From Corynebacterium sp. p3-SID1056 (GTDB lineage: Bacteria > Actinomycetota > Actinomycetes > Mycobacteriales > Mycobacteriaceae): DNA of 64,000 nucleotides. The notes beneath the pieces are model-generated. The model did no database searches. It was not told the origin of the DNA and worked only from the letters and a program-made list of their open reading frames with translations. Numbering within the stretch: the first letter of the stretch is position 1; each line of letters starts with the position of its first letter. Made by a program: the position numbers and the translations under genes. Location: positions 62,001 to 126,000 of the forward strand of contig NZ_JALXXL010000005.1 of NCBI RefSeq assembly GCF_025152525.1. Reading direction: 5' to 3'. Positions 55,935-64,000 of the stretch are shown piece after piece.

Positions 55935-57626
55935 GTGAGACCACCGCACACCGCTGACCACGACCACGGCGCGCGCAGCCCAGCCCGAACCGTGTTTTCG
56001 CCCGGGCTCATCGAGGCGTTGCCGCGTCTGGGCACGGCCGGTTCACGTTCGGCGCTTTTGCACCGCGCTGATCTCTCGGACGCGGGTGTTGCAGCTTCAG
56101 CCATCGAGCTCAACCGTTTCGCCCTGCTGCGCTGGCTCGGCGCGCTCGGCACGCTGCTCATGGGCTTGGGCGGGCTCGGTGGTGGCGCACTACCGGTGGT
56201 AGATAACCCGTGGTTCAACCTGCCCGGCGGTGCGCTGATGGGCAGGATGATGCAAACGTCTTCCGCGGTAGTGCTCATTGGCGTTGGCTGCCTCGTGGTG
56301 GCCTGGCTACTGATGGGCCCCTTCGTCGGCGCGGGCACGAAGCATTCACGGATCAGTTCCCGAGTAATCTTTCGGACCTTCATCGTGTGGGCGACACCAC
56401 TTTTCCTCACTGCCCCCTTGTTCACCCAAGACATCTACTCGTACCTGGCACACGGCTCGATCGTGCGCCAGGGGCTCGACCCCTACGCCGCAGGCCCTGT
56501 GGAAATCCTGGGCACAGACAACGACCTCGCGCGCTCGGTCCCCTTCATCTGGGCGCACTCCCCTAGCCCCTATGGCCCGGTGGCGCTTGGTGTTGCGGCG
56601 GCAATCTCCTGGCTCACCCAAGACTCCATCTATTTCGGCGTACTCGCCCACCGAGCGGTGTCATTCCTGGGCGTCATTTCGGCTGCCTGGGGCATTCGCG
56701 AATTGGCGAAGCGTTGCGGTGTCCACGGGGCTACCGCGCTGTGGCTCGGTGTGCTGAACCCTCTAGCCATGTTGCACCTTATCGGCGGAATCCATAACGA
56801 AGCGGTGATGCTCGGCTTTCTCTTGGTCGGCATGGAGCTCGGTCTACGCGGCGTCGACAAGCTCGCACAGCGCGCTCGCGATCCACGTGGCTGGGCACTG
56901 TTTCTCGCTTCGAGCGCGCTGCTGACCTGCGGTGGGATGGTGAAGGTCACCGGCTTCATTGCGCTCGGGTTCACCGGGATGGCACTTGCCAGACTCTGGG
57001 CCAAGGGCACAGGCACGCGGGCGTCGATACGCGCGATCAGCGCTGCGGCACTCATCCAGGCATTGGCCCTGGTATTGACCGTGGCGGCAGTGTCCCTGGC
57101 CACCGGAATTGGCCTCGGTTGGGTCACCGGGCAGGGCGGGGCGGCGTCGATACGCAGCTGGCTGTCAGTCACCACCGATATCGGCGTGCTCAGCGGGCGC
57201 CTCGCGATGCTTCTGCAACTCGGCGACCATACTGACGCGATCCTGACCATCACACGCGGGGCCGGGCTGATTGTCGCTGGCGCATTTCTGGTGCGTATGT
57301 TGTGGGCGACCTACCGCGGATCCATCCATCCCGTCGGGGGGCTCGGGGTGGCAACGCTGGTGCTGGTGCTGCTCTTTCCGGTTGTGCACCCCTGGTACCC
57401 ACTCTGGGGAATCTTGCCGCTCGCGGCGTGGGCAAACCGCTTCTTCTTCCGGGCCAGCGTCGCCACCTACTGCGCTGTGTTTAGCTTCCTGGTGCTGCCC
57501 CGCGGCCTTGCCCTGCCGCCGGGGACTGTTGCGACCATCTACCTGGCCGCGGCGTGCTACTTCGCGCTGATGTGCGTGGCCGCGTGGCTGTGGTATCGGT
57601 GGCGCGCGGGCCGCGGGCTACACTAA
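55935..57626 (+). CDS. mptB: Alpha-(1->6)-mannopyranosyltransferase MptB
   Basis: 563 residues with about twelve to thirteen membrane helices, a GT-C glycosyltransferase. It transfers mannose from polyprenyl-phosphate mannose to the mannan core of lipomannan and lipoarabinomannan on the outer face of the membrane. TAPLFTQDIYSYLAHG near 155 carries the catalytic Asp-type loop of MptA/MptB, followed by GLDPYAAGP and HSPSPYGP. It lies divergent to sufR, as in C. glutamicum, where this gene is mptB. GTG start, likely leaderless. The Arg-rich C-terminus closes just before the ABC genes. Confidence 0.93.
   Translation: MRPPHTADHDHGARSPARTVFSPGLIEALPRLGTAGSRSALLHRADLSDAGVAASAIELNRFALLRWLGALGTLLMGLGGLGGGALPVVDNPWFNLPGGALMGRMMQTSSAVVLIGVGCLVVAWLLMGPFVGAGTKHSRISSRVIFRTFIVWATPLFLTAPLFTQDIYSYLAHGSIVRQGLDPYAAGPVEILGTDNDLARSVPFIWAHSPSPYGPVALGVAAAISWLTQDSIYFGVLAHRAVSFLGVISAAWGIRELAKRCGVHGATALWLGVLNPLAMLHLIGGIHNEAVMLGFLLVGMELGLRGVDKLAQRARDPRGWALFLASSALLTCGGMVKVTGFIALGFTGMALARLWAKGTGTRASIRAISAAALIQALALVLTVAAVSLATGIGLGWVTGQGGAASIRSWLSVTTDIGVLSGRLAMLLQLGDHTDAILTITRGAGLIVAGAFLVRMLWATYRGSIHPVGGLGVATLVLVLLFPVVHPWYPLWGILPLAAWANRFFFRASVATYCAVFSFLVLPRGLALPPGTVATIYLAAACYFALMCVAAWLWYRWRAGRGLH
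57619..57624 (+). promoter_or_regulatory. Putative -10 element of the ABC exporter operon
   Basis: TACACT within the end of mptB, seven bases before the ATG at 57632. Confidence 0.45.
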
Positions 57627-57631
57627 CCCCC

Positions 57632-58603
57632 ATGGAAAACGATGCCCTGGTAGTTAGCGATGTGGTCAAGACATTTGGCCACACCAATGCCGTCGACGGT
57701 GTCTCCTTCCGCGCACAGCGAGGCGAGCTTTTAGCCCTGCTTGGCCCGAATGGCGCCGGCAAGACCACGACGATCGAAATGTGCGAGGGGTTTTCCCCTC
57801 CTACCTCAGGCAGCATTCGCGTGCTGGGCTTCGACCCGGCGGCACAACCGCAAAAGGTGCGCGACCGCATCGGCATCATGCTGCAGGGTGGTGGCTCCTA
57901 CTCCGGAGTCAAAGTCCGCGAAATGCTGCGCCTGGCGGCCTCCTACAACAAGGATCCGCACGACGTAGACTGGCTGATCGAGCTGCTGGGCTTAGAGGGC
58001 GTGGCCAACACCTCCTACCGCCGGCTTTCGGGGGGCCAAAAGCAGCGTCTCTCGCTGGCGCTCGCGATCATCGGACGCCCCGAACTGCTCTTCCTCGACG
58101 AGCCGACCGCGGGCATGGATGCACAGTCCAGGCTCGCGGTCTGGGACTTGGTCAACGCCCTGAAGCGCGACGGCACCACCATCGTGCTCACCACGCACTT
58201 GATGGATGAAGCCGAGACCTTGGCCGACCACGTCGTCATTATTGACCGCGGACAAGTCGTCGCCGACGGACCCTTAAGCGAACTGATTTCCCGCGGAGAT
58301 GAACCGCTGGTTACTTTCTCCACCGCCACCCCACTCGACCTGGCCGCGTTTAACGCGCAACTCGCGTCGCACGGTGCCTCCGGTGCCTCCGGTGCCCACG
58401 GTGACCCCGGTGCCCCCGGCGTCACCGCCGAAGCGCTGCGCCTGGGGTCCTACCAGGTGCGCGGAGAGAGAAACCCCGCGCTCATCACCGCGTTAGCGCA
58501 AGCGGCGGAACAGCAAGGCGTGCTTATCAGTCAGCTCGCTATCTCACACCGCAACCTCGAGGATGTTTTCCTCGACATCACGGGCCGAGAACTGCGCAGC
58601 TAG
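57632..58603 (+). CDS. ABC exporter ATP-binding protein with a collagen-like linker
   Basis: 323 residues. ABC module: Walker A GPNGAGKT near 38-45, Q-loop MLQGGG, signature RLSGGQKQRLSLA near 133, Walker B LLFLDEPTAGMD near 154 and H-loop TTHLMDEA. A DUF4162-like C-terminal part follows. Residues 248-263 are Gly-X-X repeats (GASGASGAHGDPGAPG) encoded by five 9-bp units. Two-gene drug/lipid exporter type with the next gene. Start 57632; a longer frame inside mptB is not used. Confidence 0.93.
   Translation: MENDALVVSDVVKTFGHTNAVDGVSFRAQRGELLALLGPNGAGKTTTIEMCEGFSPPTSGSIRVLGFDPAAQPQKVRDRIGIMLQGGGSYSGVKVREMLRLAASYNKDPHDVDWLIELLGLEGVANTSYRRLSGGQKQRLSLALAIIGRPELLFLDEPTAGMDAQSRLAVWDLVNALKRDGTTIVLTTHLMDEAETLADHVVIIDRGQVVADGPLSELISRGDEPLVTFSTATPLDLAAFNAQLASHGASGASGAHGDPGAPGVTAEALRLGSYQVRGERNPALITALAQAAEQQGVLISQLAISHRNLEDVFLDITGRELRS
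58373..58417 (+). repeat. Five imperfect 9-bp repeats encoding Gly-X-X
   Basis: GGTGCCTCC, GGTGCCTCC, GGTGCCCAC, GGTGACCCC, GGTGCCCCC in tandem in the ABC ATPase gene, between its nucleotide-binding module and C-terminal domain. The first two copies are identical. Confidence 0.9.
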
Positions 58604-58661
58604 CCAGCATCCTGCCCACCACCCAACGCCCCTGAAAAATGAATCGAAGGAGAAACCGACA

Positions 58662-59465
58662 GTGAGCAACGTCGATGCTCAGGCACCGGGTTCGCCGCGC
58701 GCCGCGAATGCACTGCCTGAAGGCACTTTTCGTCCCAACCCACAGCGCGCGTCGCTGATGACTATGGCGCTCGCCCAGGGAAAGATCGAGTCGAAGCTTT
58801 TGCTGCGCCACGGCGAACAACTCTTGGTCAACATCTTGATCCCCGCCGCGCTTCTCGTCGTGGCCTCGATCGTCCCGATTTTCGAGAACACGAGCTTCAA
58901 CGAGCTTGTCCCCATGGTGTTCGCCGTTGCCGCGACAAGCGCTGGGTTTACAGGCCAGGCGATTGCCCTTGCCTTCGACCGTCGATACGGGGCGCTGAAG
59001 CGTACTGGCGCCTCCGGGGTGCCCGCGTGGACGATTATCGTCGGCAAGATCATCGGGGTGCTGGCTACCGTCGCGGTACAAATCGTCGTGCTCGGCGCCG
59101 TGGCCTTCTACCTCGGCTGGCGCGCAAGCGGCATCGGCATCCTCTGCGGGCTGTGCACCCTTATCGTCGGAGTCGCTGCGTTCAGTGCCATGGGTCTTTT
59201 GATGGGTGGCACCTTAAGCTCCGAGATGGTGCTTGCTCTGGCGAACCTCTGCTGGCTCGTGCTGATGGGCATCGTCGGGTGGGTCCAGTACAGCGGCGAC
59301 ATTGGGCAGGCGGGCGCGTGGAATATCGTGCCCACCGTCGCACTGGCAGGCGCGCTGACGAAGGCGCTCGTGGTCTCCTTCAACTGGCAAGCGTGGCTTT
59401 CGCTGGTGTGCTGGGCGGTTGCCGCGATGGCAGCCGCCGCGCGGTGGTTCCGCTTCGACGGATAA
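58662..59465 (+). CDS. ABC-2-type exporter permease
   Basis: 267 residues: a Pro/Arg-rich cytoplasmic head of about 45 residues and six membrane helices. ABC-2 family pattern: FTGQAIALAFDRRYGALKRTGASGVPAWTIIVGK near 100, the coupling region of this exporter type. It pairs with the preceding ATPase. GTG 58662 has AAGGAG nine bases upstream; the frame open upstream to 58563 is not used. The pair lies between mptB and ctaA, as in C. glutamicum; substrate unknown. Confidence 0.9.
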   Translation: MSNVDAQAPGSPRAANALPEGTFRPNPQRASLMTMALAQGKIESKLLLRHGEQLLVNILIPAALLVVASIVPIFENTSFNELVPMVFAVAATSAGFTGQAIALAFDRRYGALKRTGASGVPAWTIIVGKIIGVLATVAVQIVVLGAVAFYLGWRASGIGILCGLCTLIVGVAAFSAMGLLMGGTLSSEMVLALANLCWLVLMGIVGWVQYSGDIGQAGAWNIVPTVALAGALTKALVVSFNWQAWLSLVCWAVAAMAAAARWFRFDG

Positions 59466-59562
59466 CGGTGTTTCCGCCGGCATGCGTTAAGCTGTGGACG
59501 ACACTTTTCTCATCCGAAAGTTGCATGCATACTCGCCAAGTTTTCGAAAGGGAGCGCGTCTC

Positions 59563-60546
59563 GTGAAGTCGACGCATGTGGATTCCACCATTACTCAGTC
59601 TCAGGCGCTTGCCGGCCAAGAAGGCATTGCTGCGAACGCCGGAGCGGCCGGCCCGTCGATCAAACTTCAGCGGATCCTGGCCATGATCCTGCTGCTGTGC
59701 CAGGGCGGCATCACTGTGACTGGTGCGCTCGTGCGCGTGACCGGCTCAGGCCTCGGCTGCGACACCTGGCCTATGTGTCACCAAGGCTCGCTTGTTCCCG
59801 TCGCCGGCGCAGCTCCCTGGGTCCACCAGTTCATCGAGTTTGGCAACCGTCTCCTCACCTTCGTTGTTGCGGCTGCTGCCATCGCAGTGCTGGTCGCGGT
59901 GTACCGGGCACAGCGACGCAACGTCGTCAAGGCCCTTGCCGCCGTTTCGCTCGCAGGCGTCGCGGTCCAGGCGATCATCGGCGGGATTTCCGTACATCTG
60001 GACCTGCGTTGGTGGGCGGTCGCGGTGCACTTCTTGCCGTCAATGATCTTGGTCGCGGTCGCCGCTGCGCTGTACATGCGCATTGCAGAGCCCGACGATG
60101 TCGCACCCACGCGGATGTTCCCCAGGGCAGCAAGCAACTGGGCAATCATCGCCGCGGTCGCACTCGCCTTCGTGCTCATGACCGGCACCATGGTCACCGG
60201 CTCCGGGCCGCACTCCGGCGACGCGAACGCGGGTATGGACGGCCGACTCGAGATGGATACGCGCATGCTGGCCTACGTCCACGCCTTCTGCCTCTACATC
60301 TATCTGGGCGCGACCGCCGTCTCCGTGTGGATTTTGCGCAAGGCACAGGCGCCAAAGGACGCGCTGCGTACCGCAACAGTCCTCATCGTGCTGATCTTGG
60401 TCCAGTGGGCCATCGGCGTGATCCAATTCCGCATGGGCGTGCCTCGCTGGACCATCCCGGTGCACATTGGGATGTCCTCGATGGTGGTCGCGTTTACCAC
60501 TTTCCTGTGGGCGCATGGCGCCCGCCGCGTTCCCACGCTGGTGTAA
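59563..60546 (+). CDS. ctaA: Heme A synthase CtaA
   Basis: 327 residues, eight predicted membrane helices. Oxidises the C8 methyl of heme O to give heme A for the aa3 oxidase. Hallmarks: GALVRVTGSGLGCDTWPMCHQG with a Cys pair (CX4C) on the outer loop, H in VHQFIEFGNR, AVHFLPSMI, GSGPHSGD and VHAFCLYIY, giving the four helix histidines for two hemes. The GTG at 59563 has AAAGGGAG eight bases upstream. Works with ctaB encoded 1 kb away. Confidence 0.94.
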   Translation: MKSTHVDSTITQSQALAGQEGIAANAGAAGPSIKLQRILAMILLLCQGGITVTGALVRVTGSGLGCDTWPMCHQGSLVPVAGAAPWVHQFIEFGNRLLTFVVAAAAIAVLVAVYRAQRRNVVKALAAVSLAGVAVQAIIGGISVHLDLRWWAVAVHFLPSMILVAVAAALYMRIAEPDDVAPTRMFPRAASNWAIIAAVALAFVLMTGTMVTGSGPHSGDANAGMDGRLEMDTRMLAYVHAFCLYIYLGATAVSVWILRKAQAPKDALRTATVLIVLILVQWAIGVIQFRMGVPRWTIPVHIGMSSMVVAFTTFLWAHGARRVPTLV

Positions 60547-60576
60547 CCGTTTCGCCTCTTTCATCGCCCGCCGGGG

Positions 60577-60582
60577 TACCCT
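60577..60582 (+). promoter_or_regulatory. Putative -10 element of the quinone oxidoreductase-like gene
   Basis: TACCCT, six bases before the ATG at 60589. Confidence 0.45.
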
Positions 60583-60588
60583 TTGGCT

Positions 60589-61548
60589 ATGCGCGCCATA
60601 GTCACCGAGTCCCCCGGCGGGTCATTGCTGTGTGCCGATGTCGCCGCCCCCACCCCGGCCGAGGGGGAGCTGCTTATCGACGTCACGTATGCCCTCCTCC
60701 AGCCGCAGACCCTCCCCGACGCTGCGAGCACCGTTGTCGGCGCTGCGGGCTGCGGCCGCGTCGCGGAAGACCCCGCAGGAGAGATCGCGCCAGGCACGCT
60801 TGTGGCTTTCGTCGACGCCGCAGGGGCGTGCGCCGAGCACGTCGTCGTGGCTCGTGAACGCGTCGCTGCCGTACCCGAAGGCATTGAGGAGTCGGTGGCA
60901 GCATGCATGCTCGCCCCGGGGATGACCGCGCACGCGCTGCTCTTTAGCGTGCGGGAGACGCACGACGGCGACACGATGGTGATCACCGACGGGGCGAGCG
61001 AGGTAGGCCTCGCACTGACGCAACTGGCCGCAGCGGAAGGTGCCACAGTGTTTTCCGTGGTGCGTACTGGTAGCGGAGAAGAAGCTGCCTACGACGCGGG
61101 CGCAACGGGTGTGTTCCGCTACTATCCGGACGCCGCGCAACGCATCTGTGAGGCCAACGGTGGGCGCGGAGTCGACGTGGTCTACGAATCTCACGGCGCG
61201 CCCACGACTGCATCGATCCACCCCCTGCAGCTCGCTGTCGAGGCGTGTGCGCCACGCGGCCTGATCTGTGTCTACGGAGACTTCAACGGCGACGTGCAAG
61301 GCCCGCGCATCGACCTTGCGGAGCTCGAGCGCCACGGTGGCCTGTATCTCACGCACCCCTCGCTGCGCTGGTACACGCAGACCGCAGACGAGTTCCGTTT
61401 CCATTCGCAGGCGGTCACACGCGCCGTCGAGGAGGGGACGCTGCGCTTCGAGGTAGGCCAAGTTGTCCCGCTCGAGCGTGCCGCTGATGCCTACGCCGCG
61501 TTCGATGGCGCTGAGCCAGGCTGTCTGGTCGTGCGTGTGGCTGGTTGA
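60589..61548 (+). CDS. Zinc-free MDR/quinone oxidoreductase-like protein
   Basis: 319 residues. GroES-like N-terminal domain and Rossmann domain of the medium-chain reductase family: PGMTAHALLF near 110, VMITDGASEVGLALTQLAAAEGATV near 126 (NADPH binding), GARGVDVVYE-like GGRGVDVVYESHG. No structural-zinc or catalytic-zinc cysteines, as for Qor. The GxGxxG-type loop is altered to DGASEVG. This position next to ctaA/ctaB holds qor in C. glutamicum. Leaderless ATG 60589. Confidence 0.87.
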   Translation: MRAIVTESPGGSLLCADVAAPTPAEGELLIDVTYALLQPQTLPDAASTVVGAAGCGRVAEDPAGEIAPGTLVAFVDAAGACAEHVVVARERVAAVPEGIEESVAACMLAPGMTAHALLFSVRETHDGDTMVITDGASEVGLALTQLAAAEGATVFSVVRTGSGEEAAYDAGATGVFRYYPDAAQRICEANGGRGVDVVYESHGAPTTASIHPLQLAVEACAPRGLICVYGDFNGDVQGPRIDLAELERHGGLYLTHPSLRWYTQTADEFRFHSQAVTRAVEEGTLRFEVGQVVPLERAADAYAAFDGAEPGCLVVRVAG

Positions 61549-61584
61549 GACGCGGGCGTCGACAAGCGAGGGCGAGCGCGACTG

Positions 61585-62496
61585 CTAGAAATAGCTTGCG
61601 ATGGTGGGCAGGCCGAGCACCGCATCGACTGAGAGGCCCAAAAAGAGCGCGGCCAAGTAGTTGTTGGACAAGATGAACAGCTTCAGGGGCTTGACTGCTT
61701 CGCCGCGCCGCACGCGCTGGTGCAGGCGGGTCGCGACGATCAGGAAAGCGATGCCGGAAACTAGCGCCACAATGAGGTAAATCCACGAGGTTGCAGGCAC
61801 GAGCGCAAGCGAGACGATGACCGTCCACCACGAGTAGATCACAATCTGGCGGGTGGTCTCTTCCGGTGTGGCCACCACGGGCAGCATTGGCACCTCGGCG
61901 CGGGCGTAATCCTCGCGGTACTTCATTGCGAGCGCCCAGGTGTGCGGCGGGGTCCAGAAGAAGATGATGAGGAACATCACGACCGCTTGCCACCAGTGAT
62001 CCGGCGAGCCGTCGGTGACGTTATCGCGAATCACCGCCCAGCCGACGAGCACAGGCATGCAGCCGGCAGCGCCGCCCCAGATCACGTTCTGCCAAGTCCT
62101 TCGCTTCAGCCACTTGGTGTAGACGAAGATGTAGAAGAAGTTGGTAAAGACAATGAAGGCCGCAGCGAGCCAGGAGTTGCACAACACCCCAAGCCACAAC
62201 ACGCTGACGATCAGCAGCACCCAGGCGAAGACGGCGGCGCGCGCCTTGGTGACCTTTGCGCGAACCAGCGGGCGGGCGCGTGTGCGGCCCATCTTCTGGT
62301 CGATGTCGTAGTCGGCCACCATATTGAAGGTGTTGGCCGCGCCGGCACCCATCCAGCCACCGAGCAGCGTGGCCAAGATTAGCCACACATTGACGCTGCC
62401 GCGGTCCGCCTGCAGCATGGCCGGAATTGCCGCCACCAAGAGAAGTTCAATGACCCTCGGCTTCGTCAATGCGAAATACGCCTTTACGGTCTCCAA
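61585..62496 (-). CDS. ctaB: Protoheme IX farnesyltransferase CtaB (heme O synthase)
   Basis: 303 residues, nine predicted helices. UbiA-family prenyltransferase that adds a farnesyl group to heme B, making heme O for CtaA. First Asp-rich motif in [19 protein letters not shown] near 78 and the second near [11 protein letters not shown] (about 190). I place the start at TTG 62496 because GGAGGAG lies six bases upstream; a GTG at 62526 would put that site inside the gene. The protein then begins at [18 protein letters not shown], matching relatives. Confidence 0.93.
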   Translation of the reverse strand: METVKAYFALTKPRVIELLLVAAIPAMLQADRGSVNVWLILATLLGGWMGAGAANTFNMVADYDIDQKMGRTRARPLVRAKVTKARAAVFAWVLLIVSVLWLGVLCNSWLAAAFIVFTNFFYIFVYTKWLKRRTWQNVIWGGAAGCMPVLVGWAVIRDNVTDGSPDHWWQAVVMFLIIFFWTPPHTWALAMKYREDYARAEVPMLPVVATPEETTRQIVIYSWWTVIVSLALVPATSWIYLIVALVSGIAFLIVATRLHQRVRRGEAVKPLKLFILSNNYLAALFLGLSVDAVLGLPTIASYF

Positions 62497-62919
62497 AAAC
62501 TTCTCCTCCAAACAGACACGCCGCACTCCCGGCGGCCTTGCTCATTGCTAGGTTGACGGACACGTATGCCTTGCTCGATAGCGTCTGACGCGCCACCTGT
62601 ACGGCACAGTGACTTGAGGTGACTCGAGGTAACTCGAGGTGACTCGTGATACTAGTCGGAACGTCAGGCCGGAAAGTTCCCGTCTGCGCCGAGCACATCA
62701 TTCCTTTGGTTGATGTTAACCCCCAGACCTGCTGAGCACCCAATCAGACACGCGGCGCGAAAACCGATGAGTAGAACACTGCCGTGGTGGAGCCGACTAC
62801 ACTGTGACACGCAAGCGCGCGACCGGGCGGGCGAGCCCGCTCCGGGCCCCGGCGTCGTGCCGGGTTCATGCGCGTCTGAACAGCACTTATTACATCGCGA
62901 ACGATTGAGTGAGGATACT
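62497..62919. other. Divergent control region between ctaB and tkt
   Basis: About 420 bases without a gene; open frames here are shadows with no domain. It holds the ctaB ribosome site (62503-62509), the four 10-bp repeats, an AT-richer stretch at 62690-62720 and a GC-rich hairpin-prone stretch at 62815-62870. The tkt start is preceded by GAGTGAGG. Confidence 0.5.
62610..62649. repeat. Four 10-bp tandem repeats between ctaB and tkt
   Basis: TGACTTGAGG, TGACTCGAGG, TAACTCGAGG, TGACTCGTGA in direct tandem at exact 10-base spacing, close to one helical turn. Looks like an iterated protein-binding site rather than a coding repeat. Confidence 0.85.
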
Positions 62920-64000
62920 GTGACACAGTCGACCCTGCCCCCGGAACTGCAAGCCATGACCGTCCGTAATTACCCGGACGATTGGACAGAGACTGACACT
63001 CGCGCGGTCGACACCGCCCGTATCCTCGCCGCCGACGCGGTCGAGCGCTGCGGCTCCGGGCACCCCGGTACCGCAATGTCGCTGGCGCCTTTGGCTTACA
63101 CGCTCTACCAGCGCGTCATGCGTCTGGATCCGACCGACCCGCACTGGGTTGGCCGTGACCGCTTCGTGCTGTCGAACGGGCACTCCTCCCTTACCCAGTA
63201 CGTGCAGCTTTACCTCGGCGGCTTTGGCCTCGAGCTGGAAGACCTCAAGCAGCTGCGCACGTGGGGCGCGAAGACCCCGGGCCACCCCGAGTACAACCAC
63301 ACAGATCACGTGGAAATCACCACCGGCCCGCTCGGCCAGGGCCTAGCCTCCGCCGTAGGTATGGCTATGGCCGCGCGCCGCGAGCGTGGCCTGTTCGATC
63401 CGGAGACCCCGGCAGGCGAAAGCCCGTTTGACCACTACATCTACGTCGTTGCCGGCGACGGCTGCCTGCAGGAGGGCGTCACGTCCGAGGCTTCTTCGCT
63501 GGCGGGCACCCAGCAGCTGGGCAACCTGATTCTCTTCTGGGACGACAACCGCATCTCCATCGAAGACGACACGCAGATCGCGTTCACCGAGGACGTCATG
63601 GCGCGCTACGAGGCCTACGGCTGGCAGACGCTCACGGTCGAATCCGGCGAGGACATCGCGGCTATCGAGGAGGCTGTGGCGAAGGCGCAGGCAGAAACCA
63701 CGAAGCCGACGATCGTGCGTGTCAAGACCGTCATCGGCTACCCCGCCCCGAACCTGCAGAACACGGGCGCGGCGCACGGTGCAGCACTCGGTGCCGAGGA
63801 GATCAAGCTGGTCAAGGAAGCACTTGGCTTCGACACCGACGTCGACTTCCCCGAAGAAGACGAGGTGATCGCGCACACCCGCAAGCTCGGCGAGCGCGCG
63901 GCCGCTGCTCGCAGCGAATGGCAGGAGCGCTTCGACGCGTGGGCGGAAAAGCACCCCGAGCACAAGGCCCTGTTCGATCGCCTGACCGCGCGCGAACTGC
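62920..64000 (+). CDS. tkt: Transketolase (partial, C-terminus beyond window)
   Basis: 360 residues visible of a roughly 700-residue enzyme. Moves two-carbon units between sugar phosphates in the pentose phosphate pathway with thiamine diphosphate. SGHPGTAMSLAPLAYTLY near 47, GPLGQGLASAVGMAMA near 138 and the ThDP motif GDGCLQEGVTSEASSLAG...WDDN near 180 are intact. The residues GKNSA to the middle domain are outside. GTG start 62920, with GAGG upstream. Very similar to the C. glutamicum enzyme. The ctaB-tkt divergent order is conserved in the genus. Confidence 0.97.
   Translation, partial: MTQSTLPPELQAMTVRNYPDDWTETDTRAVDTARILAADAVERCGSGHPGTAMSLAPLAYTLYQRVMRLDPTDPHWVGRDRFVLSNGHSSLTQYVQLYLGGFGLELEDLKQLRTWGAKTPGHPEYNHTDHVEITTGPLGQGLASAVGMAMAARRERGLFDPETPAGESPFDHYIYVVAGDGCLQEGVTSEASSLAGTQQLGNLILFWDDNRISIEDDTQIAFTEDVMARYEAYGWQTLTVESGEDIAAIEEAVAKAQAETTKPTIVRVKTVIGYPAPNLQNTGAAHGAALGAEEIKLVKEALGFDTDVDFPEEDEVIAHTRKLGERAAAARSEWQERFDAWAEKHPEHKALFDRLTAREL

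Noticed and set aside
62447..62743. 98-codon frame on minus upstream of ctaB
   Set aside because: Overlaps the ctaB start and the 10-bp repeat array; no ribosome site or domain.
62815..62870. GC-rich segment before tkt as a riboswitch
   Set aside because: No match to a known class (including thiamine boxes); looks like simple GC-rich sequence.

Overview
The window is a GC-rich actinobacterial chromosome segment, almost certainly from the genus Corynebacterium. Evidence: a complete pupylation locus (dop, pup, pafA, pafB, pafC) with a Pup-linked AAA ATPase (ARC) that has no proteasome-docking tail; mshC for mycothiol; the mannosyltransferase mptB; acn followed by the TetR repressor acnR behind a near-consensus AcnR operator; and the order sufR-mptB-ABC transporter-ctaA-qor-ctaB-tkt, which I recall from C. 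glutamicum. No rRNA, IS element, prophage or CRISPR array was seen. There is one tRNA (Leu, GAG).

Layout. 1-5253: the Pup operon on the minus strand, ending in tatA, which is cut by the window edge. 5271-12063: five accessory genes (POT peptide transporter, stand-alone trpB, pdxS, pdxR, BASS-type transporter) lying between dop and arc. 12135-16606: arc, trmI, an M18 aminopeptidase and a RecB-like nuclease. 16603-22545: fhs, a Dcu C4-dicarboxylate transporter, aspA, hisG and hisE. 22543-29000: HAD phosphatase, a small conserved gene, mshC, uppP, an LppL-like lipoprotein, pyrD, a small membrane protein and a PEBP-family protein. 29224-35171: tRNA-Leu, a TVP38-type membrane protein, an HTH protein, SPFH/NfeD pair, DUF3097, an unknown gene and ferrochelatase. 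35215-45117: an NlpC/P60 hydrolase behind a probable c-di-AMP riboswitch, DUF6676, acn, acnR, an amidotransferase, an NAD(P)-binding protein, and the ACT/UPF0210 pair. 45130-49279: a MerR regulator with a membrane partner, a small membrane protein, a serine protease and an ABC-F protein. 49308-55727: the SUF iron-sulfur operon sufRBDCSU-sufT. 55920-64000: mptB, ABC exporter, ctaA, quinone oxidoreductase-like gene, ctaB and the start of tkt.

Themes. Several blocks meet functionally: iron-sulfur assembly (SUF), heme synthesis and maturation (hemH, ctaA, ctaB) and aconitase; B6 supply (pdxS/pdxR) beside a PLP enzyme (trpB); aspartate/fumarate metabolism (aspA with dcu). About twenty-five start codons are preceded by a TANNNT -10 element ending 6-10 bases upstream, which predicts leaderless mRNAs and fixes many starts. 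The most notable points are a PdxR whose usual PLP-binding lysine is replaced by threonine, pdxS without an adjacent pdxT, the five-gene block between dop and arc, a MerR promoter with a 19-bp spacer and dyad, and four 10-bp tandem repeats between ctaB and tkt.
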